From a virus, in the IMG/VR virus record IMGVR_UViG_3300034358_000008, positions 186,001 to 250,000 of that record: 64,000 nt of DNA; one strand, written 5' to 3'. Below, one piece after another: positions 7,488 to 16,221 of the stretch. Below the pieces are notes generated by a model. The model saw only the letters and a list, made by a program, of their open reading frames with translations, was not told where the DNA came from and searched no databases. The stretch's first letter is position 1, and every line of letters begins with the position of its first letter. Both the position numbers and the translations under genes were made by a program.

Positions 7488-9707
7488 ATGAAAACTTTGA
7501 AATCTCTTCTGAAGGCTAGCGCCACAGATAAACCAGTCTTCTCCATGGAAGCATTCGTAAGCAAGCTGAACCTCGAAAACGATCTGGCCGATGGCGTGTT
7601 TAATACCGCAGCTGGTCTGGCCGCTACCGTAGGTCTGGAAAGCTTTGGTCAAAAGGATGACGCTCAAGCTGCGTCGAACGTATTCAAGACTCTGACTCAG
7701 ATGGCTACCAAGCTGGGCTTTGAGCAGTACATCTCCGAAGACGCTCGCGTTGCAGAGAACCAACTGACTGCTGCTTTCCTGGGTACTATTGCTGCCGCTA
7801 ACCCGGATCAGTACATCAAGGCTCTGCGTGGCCTGTCGAAGGTAATCCCTTCGAACGAAGCTATCAAAACCATCGAACACAAATTCGACGGTCCTGCCGG
7901 TTCCCTGCAAGTATTTGACGCTGAAGGCGCCAAGACCATGGGTCTGGAAAACTACAACGAGAAATCGCAACGTGACTTCCGTGTTGTAACCGTTGGTTAT
8001 AACCTGGCAGCTTCCCGTCAGGATGAGTTCTCCGAGCGCATCTACCCAACTACCGTTATCAACCCTATCGAGGGTGGTGTAGTTCAGGTACTGCCGTACA
8101 TCGCTGTAATGAAAGACGTCCATCACGCTGTTAACGGTGCTCGTTGGAAGAACGAAGAAGTGAACATGGTAGAAGCATACCGTGATCCGTCGATTCTTGA
8201 CGACAACGCTACTGATCTGATCGTTGCGATCGATCCAGCTGGTACCAACCTGGACTTCTTCGTTGACCCGGCTCTGATTCCTGCTGAGACCATTGTTAAC
8301 GAACAAAACCTGTCGATCGAAACCGCTCCTCTGAAGCCTGGTATTCGTATTGACCTGATCGGTAACTCCAACGCTAACCTGCTGATCTCGGCTGGCATGC
8401 TGGAAGTATCTGATACCATCGACCCTGCTGGTCGTCTGAAGAACCTGTACGTTAAGTTCCAAGGTAAAGTTGTTAAGTTCAAAGTTGACCGCATGCCTCG
8501 CGCTGTGTTCCAACCTGACCTGATCGGCGACACCCGTGGCGCACGTATCGACTTCTGGACTGATGATCTGAGCGTAAGTTCGATCACCCGTACTATCGAC
8601 GGCGTACAAACTGCTGCAATGCAAGAACTGACCCAGCGTGAATGGGTACTGCGTCTGAGCGTTGACTTCAGCGGTAACATCAGCACCTCGAAAGGTGACT
8701 CCCGCTTCAACAACGGTACTGCCGAAATCTCGGCTATCCTGAACTCTGACCGTCGTCCAGTAGATATGAAATCTGGCGCTGGTAAAGTTCTGGTTGATTC
8801 GATCACCGATCTGGAAATCGTTGGTTTCGACCTGCTCACTCGGTTCACCAACACTAACCGCCGTCAACGTGGTCACCTGTTGCAAACCCGTGCTCTGCAA
8901 TTCCGTCACCCAATCCCGATGCACGCTCCAGTGACTCTGCCACTGAGCACCATGGAAGATGAAGGTCCAGGCGAAGTTGTTAAAGCACTGACCGTGAACA
9001 CCAACATTCGTAACAGCAACAACGCTGTTAAGACTCTGTTGAACTACCTGGCTCAACTGCGTGAACTGACTGGTAATGGTTTCAACCGTCCAGTTATCAA
9101 CGTGTACGAAGGTGCGCTGGCCGCAGTAATGCGTCCTACCTACCACTTCGAACGCATGCACTTGCCAGACATGATCGATACCCTGAAGTCGAAAGATCGT
9201 TGGGACGACGTTTGCTCCGCTATCCTGAACAAAGTTAAAGGTGCGCTGTTCCCAGCCTACCGTAACTCGAACATCGAAGCTGCTTTCCGAGTGATCTCGG
9301 GCAACCAAGATGAGCGTCCAATGTTCCTGTTCTGCTCGGACAAAGAGATCGCCAACTACCTGATGACCAAAGGTGACGACCGTACCCTGGGTGCTTACCT
9401 CGAGTACGACATCGTATCGACCAACAACGAACTGTTCGACGGTAAGCTGGTAGTAGTACCAACCCGTAAGACCCCAGTAGAGAACGACATCCTGAGCTTC
9501 GGTCAGTTCTTCTACGTGTCGACTATCATCGCCGATCTTCCGATCAGCCGTGGCGGTCACCAGGTCTCCCGTGAGATCGCAGCCATTCCTTTCAACCTGC
9601 ACATCAACAACATTCCATTCGCACTGGAATTTGAAGTAACAGGCTTCCAGGAAGTAATGGGTCACTCGCAGTGGAACAAGCCCGTCGTTGACGGCCTGAA
9701 TGCCTGA
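7488..9707 (+). CDS. major capsid protein, phiKZ type
   Basis: The 739-residue protein has the length and style of phiKZ-type major capsid proteins (about 750 residues). The N-terminal 154 residues are helical and Ala-rich and contain several small-X-Glu sites (SME21, NLE30, GLE51, GLE154). Cleavage after Glu154 (MGLE then NYNE) would release the mature shell protein, matching the size of propeptide known for the family. The rest is a long beta-rich HK97-like region with no enzymatic motif. Codon use favours C-ending codons such as CTG, AAC and GGT, as expected for the most highly made virion protein. A folded RNA and a terminator follow. Confidence 0.85.
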   Translation: MKTLKSLLKASATDKPVFSMEAFVSKLNLENDLADGVFNTAAGLAATVGLESFGQKDDAQAASNVFKTLTQMATKLGFEQYISEDARVAENQLTAAFLGTIAAANPDQYIKALRGLSKVIPSNEAIKTIEHKFDGPAGSLQVFDAEGAKTMGLENYNEKSQRDFRVVTVGYNLAASRQDEFSERIYPTTVINPIEGGVVQVLPYIAVMKDVHHAVNGARWKNEEVNMVEAYRDPSILDDNATDLIVAIDPAGTNLDFFVDPALIPAETIVNEQNLSIETAPLKPGIRIDLIGNSNANLLISAGMLEVSDTIDPAGRLKNLYVKFQGKVVKFKVDRMPRAVFQPDLIGDTRGARIDFWTDDLSVSSITRTIDGVQTAAMQELTQREWVLRLSVDFSGNISTSKGDSRFNNGTAEISAILNSDRRPVDMKSGAGKVLVDSITDLEIVGFDLLTRFTNTNRRQRGHLLQTRALQFRHPIPMHAPVTLPLSTMEDEGPGEVVKALTVNTNIRNSNNAVKTLLNYLAQLRELTGNGFNRPVINVYEGALAAVMRPTYHFERMHLPDMIDTLKSKDRWDDVCSAILNKVKGALFPAYRNSNIEAAFRVISGNQDERPMFLFCSDKEIANYLMTKGDDRTLGAYLEYDIVSTNNELFDGKLVVVPTRKTPVENDILSFGQFFYVSTIIADLPISRGGHQVSREIAAIPFNLHINNIPFALEFEVTGFQEVMGHSQWNKPVVDGLNA

Positions 9708-9716
9708 GACCGAAAG

Positions 9717-9780
9717 GGCGGTTCCCGCTACTCCGAAGACGGTACAAGTCTGAGGTTTGATGAAAGCGGGGACTCCCGCC
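9717..9780 (+). ncRNA. structured RNA element downstream of the capsid gene
   Basis: Starting nine bases after the capsid stop the transcript can fold into one tall hairpin. Outer helix 9717-9721 pairs with 9776-9780 (GGCGG/CCGCC). A second helix, 9722-9729 with 9765-9772 (TTCCCGCT/AGCGGGGA), follows across a three-base bulge. Inside lies a smaller stem, CTC with GAG and AGAC with GTCT, around the loop GGTACAA. It is distinct from the terminator at 9810. It could stabilise the capsid message 3' end or be a processed small RNA. I do not recognise a known RNA family. Confidence 0.5.
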
Positions 9781-9809
9781 GACTAGAGCGGTGACACTAG
9801 GTTATAGAG

Positions 9810-9829
9810 CCCCTACCAATCGGTAGGGG
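9810..9829 (+). terminator. terminator of the capsid unit
   Basis: CCCCTACC pairs with GGTAGGGG around AATC, followed by TTTTATGACGTC. The identical stem and loop recur after the portal gene at 23651-23670. Confidence 0.8.
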
Positions 9830-9849
9830 TTTTATGACGTCTTGAGCTT

Positions 9850-9877
9850 AATAGAATTTATTTCAAGTTTATATCAT
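9850..9877 (+). promoter_or_regulatory. candidate phage promoter, TTTATATCAT type
   Basis: An AT-rich element ending TTTATATCAT lies 42 bases before the start at 9920. It agrees at 24 of 28 positions with the element at 59743-59770, which also sits shortly before a plus-strand gene, and more weakly with 15216-15239. The conserved position relative to start codons points to a promoter read by a phage RNA polymerase; this is inferred from the repetition. Confidence 0.4.
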
Positions 9878-9919
9878 GCTTGGGTAATTACAATTAATGT
9901 TATCTAAAGGATTTATCGA

Positions 9920-10390
9920 ATGAGCTTTCTTTCCCGTTACTGGAATGCTGTTGAAAGACAACATACCGAAACTGGTATGAACCATGGTGACATTCGTGTG
10001 GATGTCAAACTCTTAAAAGAAAATACTCGGGTGAGTGATATTGTAGATCCCCAACCAACCCAACCTAAACCTCAAACCAACCGTCCTATCAAGGATGGAT
10101 CTATGCCCTCTACTAAATTTGAACGGGGGTCGGCTAGGCCGTACCAACGAGTTCAAGAAATGGCAGAAGATACACGGCCAATCCGCGAAGCGAAAGCTTC
10201 ACGAAACCGCAGTGTGGAAAACGAACGATCGGGGGGATCGGGTACAAGTGGTGATCAAACGAAAACGACCGCCAGGGAAGTTAAACGTCTTAGAAATAAG
10301 GCGTTGAAGAAACTAGGGGCTGGACGCAAAGTAAATGTCCAGTTAGATAAGGTAGTCATTGATGGACAATCTTGGCATCAAACGGCCTAA
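9920..10390 (+). CDS. charged, disordered hypothetical protein, 156 aa
   Basis: I do not recognise this protein. It has a short helical start (MSFLSRYWNAVERQHTETG) followed by a long Pro-, Arg-, Lys- and Ser-rich region that looks disordered, and a basic end (RLRNKALKKLGAGRKVNVQL). Such a composition fits a nucleic-acid- or RNA-polymerase-associated accessory protein, but nothing proves it. Its 3' end overlaps the next gene by 32 bases, and the beta-N subunit gene follows two genes later. Confidence 0.6.
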   Translation: MSFLSRYWNAVERQHTETGMNHGDIRVDVKLLKENTRVSDIVDPQPTQPKPQTNRPIKDGSMPSTKFERGSARPYQRVQEMAEDTRPIREAKASRNRSVENERSGGSGTSGDQTKTTAREVKRLRNKALKKLGAGRKVNVQLDKVVIDGQSWHQTA

Positions 10391-11402
10391 GGTAATTGAC
10401 TGTAACCCCTCCCTAGATCCTCCGCAGTATGCTGGTAGTACGTATGACACGAGAGACGTTTATAACGCCTACTCGAGGCCAAGGGGACCACGTAGCGTTG
10501 ATGTGTTAAATACATCTCCCATTCCTTTGTCAGTAATGTATTCTGACGGCATGGTGGTAAACATCCCATCTGACAATCAGAGCTTCAAACAAGAAGCGAC
10601 CGTAATAGTGCGTTATGAGATTTCAGGGGGTGCTACAATTCCCTGGGCTAACGTTAGCAAGAACTTACCAGAGCAAGACGTAGCATTCATCCAAAAGGTG
10701 AAAGAGCGATTCGACCGTGAGGTTAATAATGGATCGTATGCTCCGTGTGTGGTGGAGTTCTATTACATCGTCGATATCGGGGATTTAGATTATCGACCAA
10801 ATGGAATATACATCAAGCCAGCTGATGTTCAGTTGGTGTCAACGCGTCATCTGGACGTAGCGGTTCCATACCGAAGACAGGCACAAATAGGCATAGCAGA
10901 CTTTAACGATGATGAGGGGGTGTCTCAAGCAGCGACATGTATGGCTGCTTACGTTGTTCATGATCCTACCGATCGTGAGACGTTGTTTATGGTTTCAACA
11001 ACTGGCCTAGTTGTGTTAGATCCGGTGTGCACTCAAGAACTACCTGAGGGTGTACATCTAATCTCTATTGGCGGTCGTAGGTCTCCCGGAGATACGAGAA
11101 CGTCTGAGGTGGAACATATTCCAATTGCTGACTTCCGCAAGCGAATGTGCTTTCGCGGACTAGACAACTTTAATAACAACTTTGATCGAGAGACCAAGTC
11201 GTTACCTAAAGCTGATGTCGACAAAATGTTTAAGCGTATGCAAGAGTTCCTGGATCAAAATCTAATACCACCGAATGTACAGGGTGGACCGGAACAGTTG
11301 GTAGACATTCGTTGTTTCTTTGGACACAGTTTGAAAGAGGTATTAGGTGTACTCGATCATGCAGTGAAGCTGAAGACCAACATTGAAAAACTTGTTAGCT
11401 AG
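10359..11402 (+). CDS. unknown protein between capsid and RNA polymerase genes, 347 aa
   Basis: I do not recognise this mostly beta-stranded 347-residue protein with a final helical segment (LKEVLGVLDHAVKLKTNIEK). No signal peptide or catalytic motif is seen. It overlaps the previous gene by 32 bases and ends 12 bases before the RNA polymerase fragment, so the three form one operon. By position it corresponds to the gene before the beta-N subunit in phiKZ-type genomes, as I remember the order. Two consecutive ATGs (10359, 10362) are possible starts. Confidence 0.6.
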   Translation: MMDNLGIKRPKVIDCNPSLDPPQYAGSTYDTRDVYNAYSRPRGPRSVDVLNTSPIPLSVMYSDGMVVNIPSDNQSFKQEATVIVRYEISGGATIPWANVSKNLPEQDVAFIQKVKERFDREVNNGSYAPCVVEFYYIVDIGDLDYRPNGIYIKPADVQLVSTRHLDVAVPYRRQAQIGIADFNDDEGVSQAATCMAAYVVHDPTDRETLFMVSTTGLVVLDPVCTQELPEGVHLISIGGRRSPGDTRTSEVEHIPIADFRKRMCFRGLDNFNNNFDRETKSLPKADVDKMFKRMQEFLDQNLIPPNVQGGPEQLVDIRCFFGHSLKEVLGVLDHAVKLKTNIEKLVS

Positions 11403-11414
11403 GTAGATGGCAGT

Positions 11415-13037
11415 ATGGATAAATTCCTCATCAGTAAAATGTTGGAACGAACACCGGCTTTCAATAAAACGATTGCTGACGGCATTGCCTTGGATCACTT
11501 AATGGGTGTGAACTCAGGTGGTGTATGTAACCGGCGTGCTTACATTGACCAACTCTGGGCGATTAACGCCATGATGTTCCCAGAGGGTTTCAAGTACGAG
11601 GGGAGTGTTGTCTGCCGACCTGAGAAGATGTTCGATGAGATTACACGGGAGTATGGTTCGAAGCGTAATGCAAACATCGCTAAGACCAACATCCGAATGA
11701 TCGCATTGAAGAGTTCATTCAAAGGCGAACCTCTGTTTGACCGTCACATCCTCATCCCGTTCGTAGAACAGGCTGGGACAACGTGCATCAACGGCGCGAA
11801 GTATGGCCTGTCTCCAGTAATGACTGACGTAGGTTATTCTGTACTGAACAACAGTTTGTTTATTCCGTTCCAACGGGCCAAGCTTACGTTCAAGCAGGTG
11901 GACCATCATTACGTTTGTAATGGTAAGCGTGAGATCATGTACGTGATCTGGTCGCAAGTCCACAACGAGATGTCCAAGCGTACGAAGCGTGACCTTGATA
12001 ACCGACCACACATCGAATCGTGCGTGGCACAATACTTCTTCTGTGAGTTCGGTGTAAAGGAAACATTCAAGCGTTGGGCTAATGCTGATGTACAAATCGG
12101 GTACTTCAAGGATTTCAATCCAACAGACTACCCACGTGACCAATGGAACGTTTATCAATCAGCTGTATTGGTTGGGAAGCATCCTACTGGTGATATGGCT
12201 ATCGCTGTACCTAAGGAAGCAGACTCAGACTTCGTACAACGCTTAATCGCGGGCTTCTGGTATGTAGTCGATGCTTTCCCTAGCCGTTTCGTAGAACCCC
12301 ACTACCTCGACTCTAAGGAGTTGTGGCGGATCATTCTTGGCCTGATGATCTTCGGTGACTTTGAGCACCAAGGTAAATTGGCGGAGAACATCGATTCCCA
12401 CTTGAAGTCCTTCAATAGCTCTCTCGATGAGATGACCATTAAGGAACTGGGTAGCGTTGGGATTAAGGTCACAACGATCTGGGAACTGATGTACAAGATC
12501 ATGACAGACATGGCTCATCACTTGTACGACACTGACTTGGATGAAACCAGTCTGTGGAACAAGAACCTGTCTGTGTTGCGTTATGTGTTTGCTGACTTGA
12601 ACTATGCGATCACCATGTTTGGTTATTCGTTCCAGTCACGTCTTAACAAAGATTGGACCGCTCAAGAAATCAATGACGCCATGAAGCGGTCGTTTAAACT
12701 GAATACCTGTATGCGTAAGCTTACCAGTGAACACGGCGAGTTCGACACTATCAGTTATCCGGGTGATAACAAAGCAATCAAGTTAACGTCGATGGTAGTA
12801 CCGCAGGATCGTGCCCGAACTAAAGGTGGGCATAACAAATCCTTGATCGGTGACTCCAGTCGACTGATTCACGTATCTCTGGCACCAATCGGCCAATATA
12901 AAAACCAACCTAAGAACAACCCTGATGGTCGTGGCCGACTCAACCTGTATGCGGACGTATCGCATGATGGATTGATTAAGCGTAACGAAACTGATCGGTT
13001 ATTCTTGGATAGCGTTCAAGAACGTTTCAATCGTTAA
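11415..13037 (+). CDS. putative RNA polymerase beta subunit, N-terminal part (non-virion enzyme)
   Basis: The 540-residue protein appears to be the N-terminal half of a split RNA polymerase beta subunit, as carried by phiKZ-type phages for late transcription. A segment near residues 112-130 (ILIPFVEQAGTTCINGAKYG) has the same pattern as the bacterial beta signature (IPLMT, GTF, INGTERV). Near residues 460-515, LIHVSLAPIGQYKNQP fits the position of the bacterial segment before the catalytic half. Its place three genes after the capsid gene is where phiKZ keeps this subunit (gp123, from memory). The catalytic second half is not encoded adjacent to it. Similarity is by eye, so alternative assignments remain possible. 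Confidence 0.6.
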   Translation: MDKFLISKMLERTPAFNKTIADGIALDHLMGVNSGGVCNRRAYIDQLWAINAMMFPEGFKYEGSVVCRPEKMFDEITREYGSKRNANIAKTNIRMIALKSSFKGEPLFDRHILIPFVEQAGTTCINGAKYGLSPVMTDVGYSVLNNSLFIPFQRAKLTFKQVDHHYVCNGKREIMYVIWSQVHNEMSKRTKRDLDNRPHIESCVAQYFFCEFGVKETFKRWANADVQIGYFKDFNPTDYPRDQWNVYQSAVLVGKHPTGDMAIAVPKEADSDFVQRLIAGFWYVVDAFPSRFVEPHYLDSKELWRIILGLMIFGDFEHQGKLAENIDSHLKSFNSSLDEMTIKELGSVGIKVTTIWELMYKIMTDMAHHLYDTDLDETSLWNKNLSVLRYVFADLNYAITMFGYSFQSRLNKDWTAQEINDAMKRSFKLNTCMRKLTSEHGEFDTISYPGDNKAIKLTSMVVPQDRARTKGGHNKSLIGDSSRLIHVSLAPIGQYKNQPKNNPDGRGRLNLYADVSHDGLIKRNETDRLFLDSVQERFNR

Positions 13038-13052
13038 TAAATAGGAATCAAC

Positions 13053-15173
13053 ATGTTTCAGAATAACCAAGCACCGCAACTGCCAGTTCCTTACAATGGC
13101 ATTGACCCTAGCACCCAGAACCCAAACCTGCCACAAGGCAATGATCGCGTTCCACAAATCCAGCTTTCTCCGTGGATGAATCAGAACCAACAGATCGGGC
13201 TGTATGCTATCGGTCTGTTTCGGTCGATTGCGCAGAGCGCTGTAGGTAACTCCGCTACTCACGTTGCGGCATATAACCTGCTCTCTCAGAACCAGTTCCA
13301 AAACCAACTGTATCCTCAATGGTGTCAGATGGCAGTAGAACTGACTGAGCTTCTGATTCGTGCTAAGAACTATCAACCGGAAGCTGCTGTGAAGATGGCT
13401 GCTCAACGTGTCTATGAAGCATTATTGGGTATGGTGTTCCAAACCTATACCCAACTGCAACAGGTCACCGATAGCAAGTTTTGGCCAGGTCTGCAAACAG
13501 CTGCTCAGATCTACCAACAGGTAGTGAACGATATCAACGGTTTCCGTAACGGTGGTATGCAGCAACAACCACAGCAGAACTTCCAACAAGGCAATGGCAG
13601 TTATAACGGTGGTTCTCAACTACCACCGATTAACTTCCAGCAGCAGAACAATGCTTATAGCCAACCACAGAACAATGGGATCAACAACTTCCAGACTTCC
13701 GGTAATGGTCCAGCCTATAGCCAACCTAGTGCTTACAGCCAGCCAACCGCACATGGTGCCGAAGGCGTAGGTAATAGTTTCTATGATGACCCAGCACCAG
13801 TTAAACCGTTGCGTCCAGTAGAAGAGATCAGCAGCGACAACACTGATTATTTCGGTAACCCAATCCGTCAGGAACAACAACCAATGCAAACGTTCAACCA
13901 ACCAACCAGTGGTAACGAGTTCCATCCAACCGAAGATTACACCGACCTGCCTGCACCGATGTCGGTTGATGATGTAGTGATGGACCCAACCTACTACACA
14001 CCAAAAGGTTTCAAGCTGGATATCAATCGTCCGTACGATGCGATCTATAGTCCAGGTGGCGTAGTAACTCGTCCAGCACAACAGGTCGATTGGGAACTGA
14101 CTGTCGGTGATGACATGCCTTGGGAGCAGATGGTTGACCCAAGTCGCTTCTGCTTGTTCTATGTCAAGTTCCCTGATGGCGCAGTAAAAGAGAAATTCGT
14201 AGAATGGACAGCAACCATGAATTACCTTCAACATGAACAAGACGCAGAGATGCGTCGTAAAGCCTATCGTCCGAATGGTGAAGTCGTTGCATCGGATACT
14301 CCAATCTCCACGATCGGTGGTGATGCTGCAACTGAGTCCGATGTATTCTCGATGGTTCAAGATGGTCACCTGAAACGTAGTGCAGTTCCGCCAGTTATCT
14401 TGGCTACTACTTTCTCCGGTGCAACTGATCTCGAAGTTGAGATGACTGTACGTGAAGAACTCCAGAACCTTCTGGAAGTTGCATTCACCAAAGACATCCC
14501 AATGCCAGCAGCAGAGTATCGTTCGACTTTCCTGCATCCGATCAACGTATCGGAAGAGTGCTTCAACAAGCTGACCATGGTTAGCAAACAAGAAGAACTG
14601 TCTCAGGTTGCCTTGCAGTTGCGTGAACTGGTTCTGCAAGACGTACTGCCAGTGCGTTACTTCCGTTTCATCAATGATCGTCTGACCAAGGCTGTCAATG
14701 GTGTACTGGCAGATGGCATGACACTGAACATGGACATCACAGATTTCTGTGAAGACTATCTGGAACTGGAAGACTATCTGGCTTCCAAGAAAGGCGATGC
14801 AATGGTTCAAGTTCTGCGTGGTTCCGTCCACAGCGTTCTGAACAAAGCTATGCACCTGATGGAAACCGTGGAAAGCACCGATGCTGATGCTACACCGGTA
14901 TACCAGATTGCCGACAACTACATCAACTTCCAACTGGGTTGGACTTTGGATCAGCTGTCGACTCAGAACGTCCGTAATGGTAAAGCTGTACTGATCTCTG
15001 CATCGGCACACCCAACCTTGCTGGAAGCTCTGCGTGGTATGATCACTCGTGCCGCTACCAACGAAGAGTTCGTTGCTGGTACTATGCGTCTGATCACTTC
15101 GGATGGCGTGTATCTGGAAGTTATCAAAGGTCGTCTGATGCAGAAAGCAACTCTGCTCAAGATGATCAAGTAA
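13053..15173 (+). CDS. large Gln/Asn-rich probable late protein, 706 aa
   Basis: I do not recognise this protein. Residues 1-165 are Gln/Asn-rich but partly helical. Residues 165-265 are a low-complexity Gln, Asn, Pro, Ser and Tyr stretch with recurring AYSQP units and look disordered. Residues 300-706 form a folded acidic domain with long helices and no catalytic motif I can name. It begins 15 bases after the RNA polymerase gene and ends at a terminator. It may be a virion protein or associate with transcription. Confidence 0.6.
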   Translation: MFQNNQAPQLPVPYNGIDPSTQNPNLPQGNDRVPQIQLSPWMNQNQQIGLYAIGLFRSIAQSAVGNSATHVAAYNLLSQNQFQNQLYPQWCQMAVELTELLIRAKNYQPEAAVKMAAQRVYEALLGMVFQTYTQLQQVTDSKFWPGLQTAAQIYQQVVNDINGFRNGGMQQQPQQNFQQGNGSYNGGSQLPPINFQQQNNAYSQPQNNGINNFQTSGNGPAYSQPSAYSQPTAHGAEGVGNSFYDDPAPVKPLRPVEEISSDNTDYFGNPIRQEQQPMQTFNQPTSGNEFHPTEDYTDLPAPMSVDDVVMDPTYYTPKGFKLDINRPYDAIYSPGGVVTRPAQQVDWELTVGDDMPWEQMVDPSRFCLFYVKFPDGAVKEKFVEWTATMNYLQHEQDAEMRRKAYRPNGEVVASDTPISTIGGDAATESDVFSMVQDGHLKRSAVPPVILATTFSGATDLEVEMTVREELQNLLEVAFTKDIPMPAAEYRSTFLHPINVSEECFNKLTMVSKQEELSQVALQLRELVLQDVLPVRYFRFINDRLTKAVNGVLADGMTLNMDITDFCEDYLELEDYLASKKGDAMVQVLRGSVHSVLNKAMHLMETVESTDADATPVYQIADNYINFQLGWTLDQLSTQNVRNGKAVLISASAHPTLLEALRGMITRAATNEEFVAGTMRLITSDGVYLEVIKGRLMQKATLLKMIK

Positions 15174-15183
15174 CTGCATAGAC

Positions 15184-15203
15184 GCCCTACCTTCGGGTAG
15201 GGC
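15184..15203 (+). terminator. terminator with UUCG loop
   Basis: GCCCTACC pairs with GGTAGGGC around TTCG, eight bases after the stop at 15173-15175, followed by TTTATGTC. Confidence 0.8.
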
Positions 15204-15215
15204 TTTATGTCATTT

Positions 15216-15239
15216 GAATCCTTTTAAAGACTATATTAC
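15216..15239 (+). promoter_or_regulatory. candidate early-type promoter with TATATTAC
   Basis: The element ends in TATATTAC (15232-15239), 40 bases before the start at 15280 and just after a terminator. TATATTAC is the box reported for phiKZ early promoters. The whole 24-base element also matches 16 of 24 positions with the one at 9854-9877. It should drive the four-gene operon at 15.3-17.3 kb. Confidence 0.45.
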
Positions 15240-15279
15240 AAACGTGATGTAGTACCTAACCTATCTAGAGGATCTTACA

Positions 15280-15735
15280 ATGGCTGTAGTTAAAACGAAT
15301 CGCAGTTGCACCCGTTCTCCTATCGTATCCATCGAAGTTAAACGGGTTGATCCACGTGAAGCTGAAGCACGTAATTTGATTATGTGGTTTAAGACTGTTC
15401 CTTCGGGAGCAATCAACCCATGCCTGGCTACCACGTTCGCATTGCATCTGGGTGAGATGCGCGCTGTTGACCGTCTGAAGTCGTTGGTTGTTAAAGACCT
15501 CGACATCGTTGCACCGGGAGTTGCACCTAATTTCCTGCGTGTGAAAACGATTGACGGTACGGATGGCGTACCTATGTACGTTGTGGGTTACATGGAATAC
15601 ATGGCGGCCACAGATGCATACGAGGAACACTTCTCGTCTATGTGCACTCAACACTACACCCACATCGTGGACGCGTTCAAGTGCCTGCAACTGCGGCTCG
15701 AAAGCGAACACCCCTACAAGTCTGTAAGGATCTAA
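15280..15735 (+). CDS. hypothetical protein, 151 aa
   Basis: I do not recognise this soluble alpha/beta protein. It starts with a Lys/Arg-rich segment and contains a helical middle (INPCLATTFALHLGEMRAVD) and a strand-rich centre (VYVVGYMEYMAA-like). It is the first gene after a promoter-like box and is followed after two bases by the next gene, so it leads an operon. Confidence 0.65.
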   Translation: MAVVKTNRSCTRSPIVSIEVKRVDPREAEARNLIMWFKTVPSGAINPCLATTFALHLGEMRAVDRLKSLVVKDLDIVAPGVAPNFLRVKTIDGTDGVPMYVVGYMEYMAATDAYEEHFSSMCTQHYTHIVDAFKCLQLRLESEHPYKSVRI

Positions 15736-15737
15736 CA

Positions 15738-16208
15738 ATGCGTCTCCCAATTCAACGGATGGCTGATGGGACTATGTACATCACCATCGACTTTGAACAA
15801 ACACCAACCGGTTTTGAAGATGCGATGGAGGAGAGTAGTTTCCGACGTCGTTTGTTGAGTGGTGAATCCGTGGGTGAGTTCAATGCCCCAGATGTATCCG
15901 CATTGACAGGTAATGAAAGCGCTACCATCTATCGCCTTCGTGCCGTAGATGAATCACGCGTTTGCCTGATTCTGTACGACGGTCAGAACTTCGCTAATCG
16001 TTACGTGCAATTAAAGATTCGTCCTTATGGGCGACTGGGTAAAGCATTCAAGATGTCTATGGATGCTAATCCGATGGAAGACCAGTACATCACATTCCGG
16101 CATCAAGCCGAGTATGATGATGAAGCTGGTGAAGACCGCATCACCAATATCTTTAACCTCGATTACACCCCGGTCCAATATGGGCCACACAACACCAAAC
16201 TTATCTAA
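15738..16208 (+). CDS. hypothetical protein, 156 aa
   Basis: I do not recognise this protein. It is beta-rich and acidic, with strands such as MYITIDFEQTP and YVQLKIRPYGRLGKAFKM. I start it at 15738, where AAGGA precedes the ATG and the previous stop is two bases away; the longer frame from 15642 overlaps the neighbour without a ribosome site. It lies in a four-gene plus-strand operon with no recognisable function. Confidence 0.65.
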   Translation: MRLPIQRMADGTMYITIDFEQTPTGFEDAMEESSFRRRLLSGESVGEFNAPDVSALTGNESATIYRLRAVDESRVCLILYDGQNFANRYVQLKIRPYGRLGKAFKMSMDANPMEDQYITFRHQAEYDDEAGEDRITNIFNLDYTPVQYGPHNTKLI

Positions 16209-16221
16209 AGGAATTTACCCC

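Noticed and set aside
7410-9665. Long open frame of 751 codons on the strand opposite the capsid gene
   Set aside because: It mirrors the capsid gene exactly, has a His/Val/Thr/Gln-rich composition typical of antisense frames of codon-biased genes, and lacks any motif or ribosome site.
9708-9800. Possible hammerhead ribozyme, group I intron piece or tRNA behind the capsid gene
   Set aside because: TTTGATGAAAG resembles part of a hammerhead core, but the conserved CUGANGA and GAAA boxes are not placed correctly. There is no tRNA cloverleaf or TTCGA loop and no intron open frame.
13620-15179. Antisense frame of 519 codons opposite the 706-residue gene
   Set aside because: It is a shadow of the coding strand, with skewed composition and no start signal.
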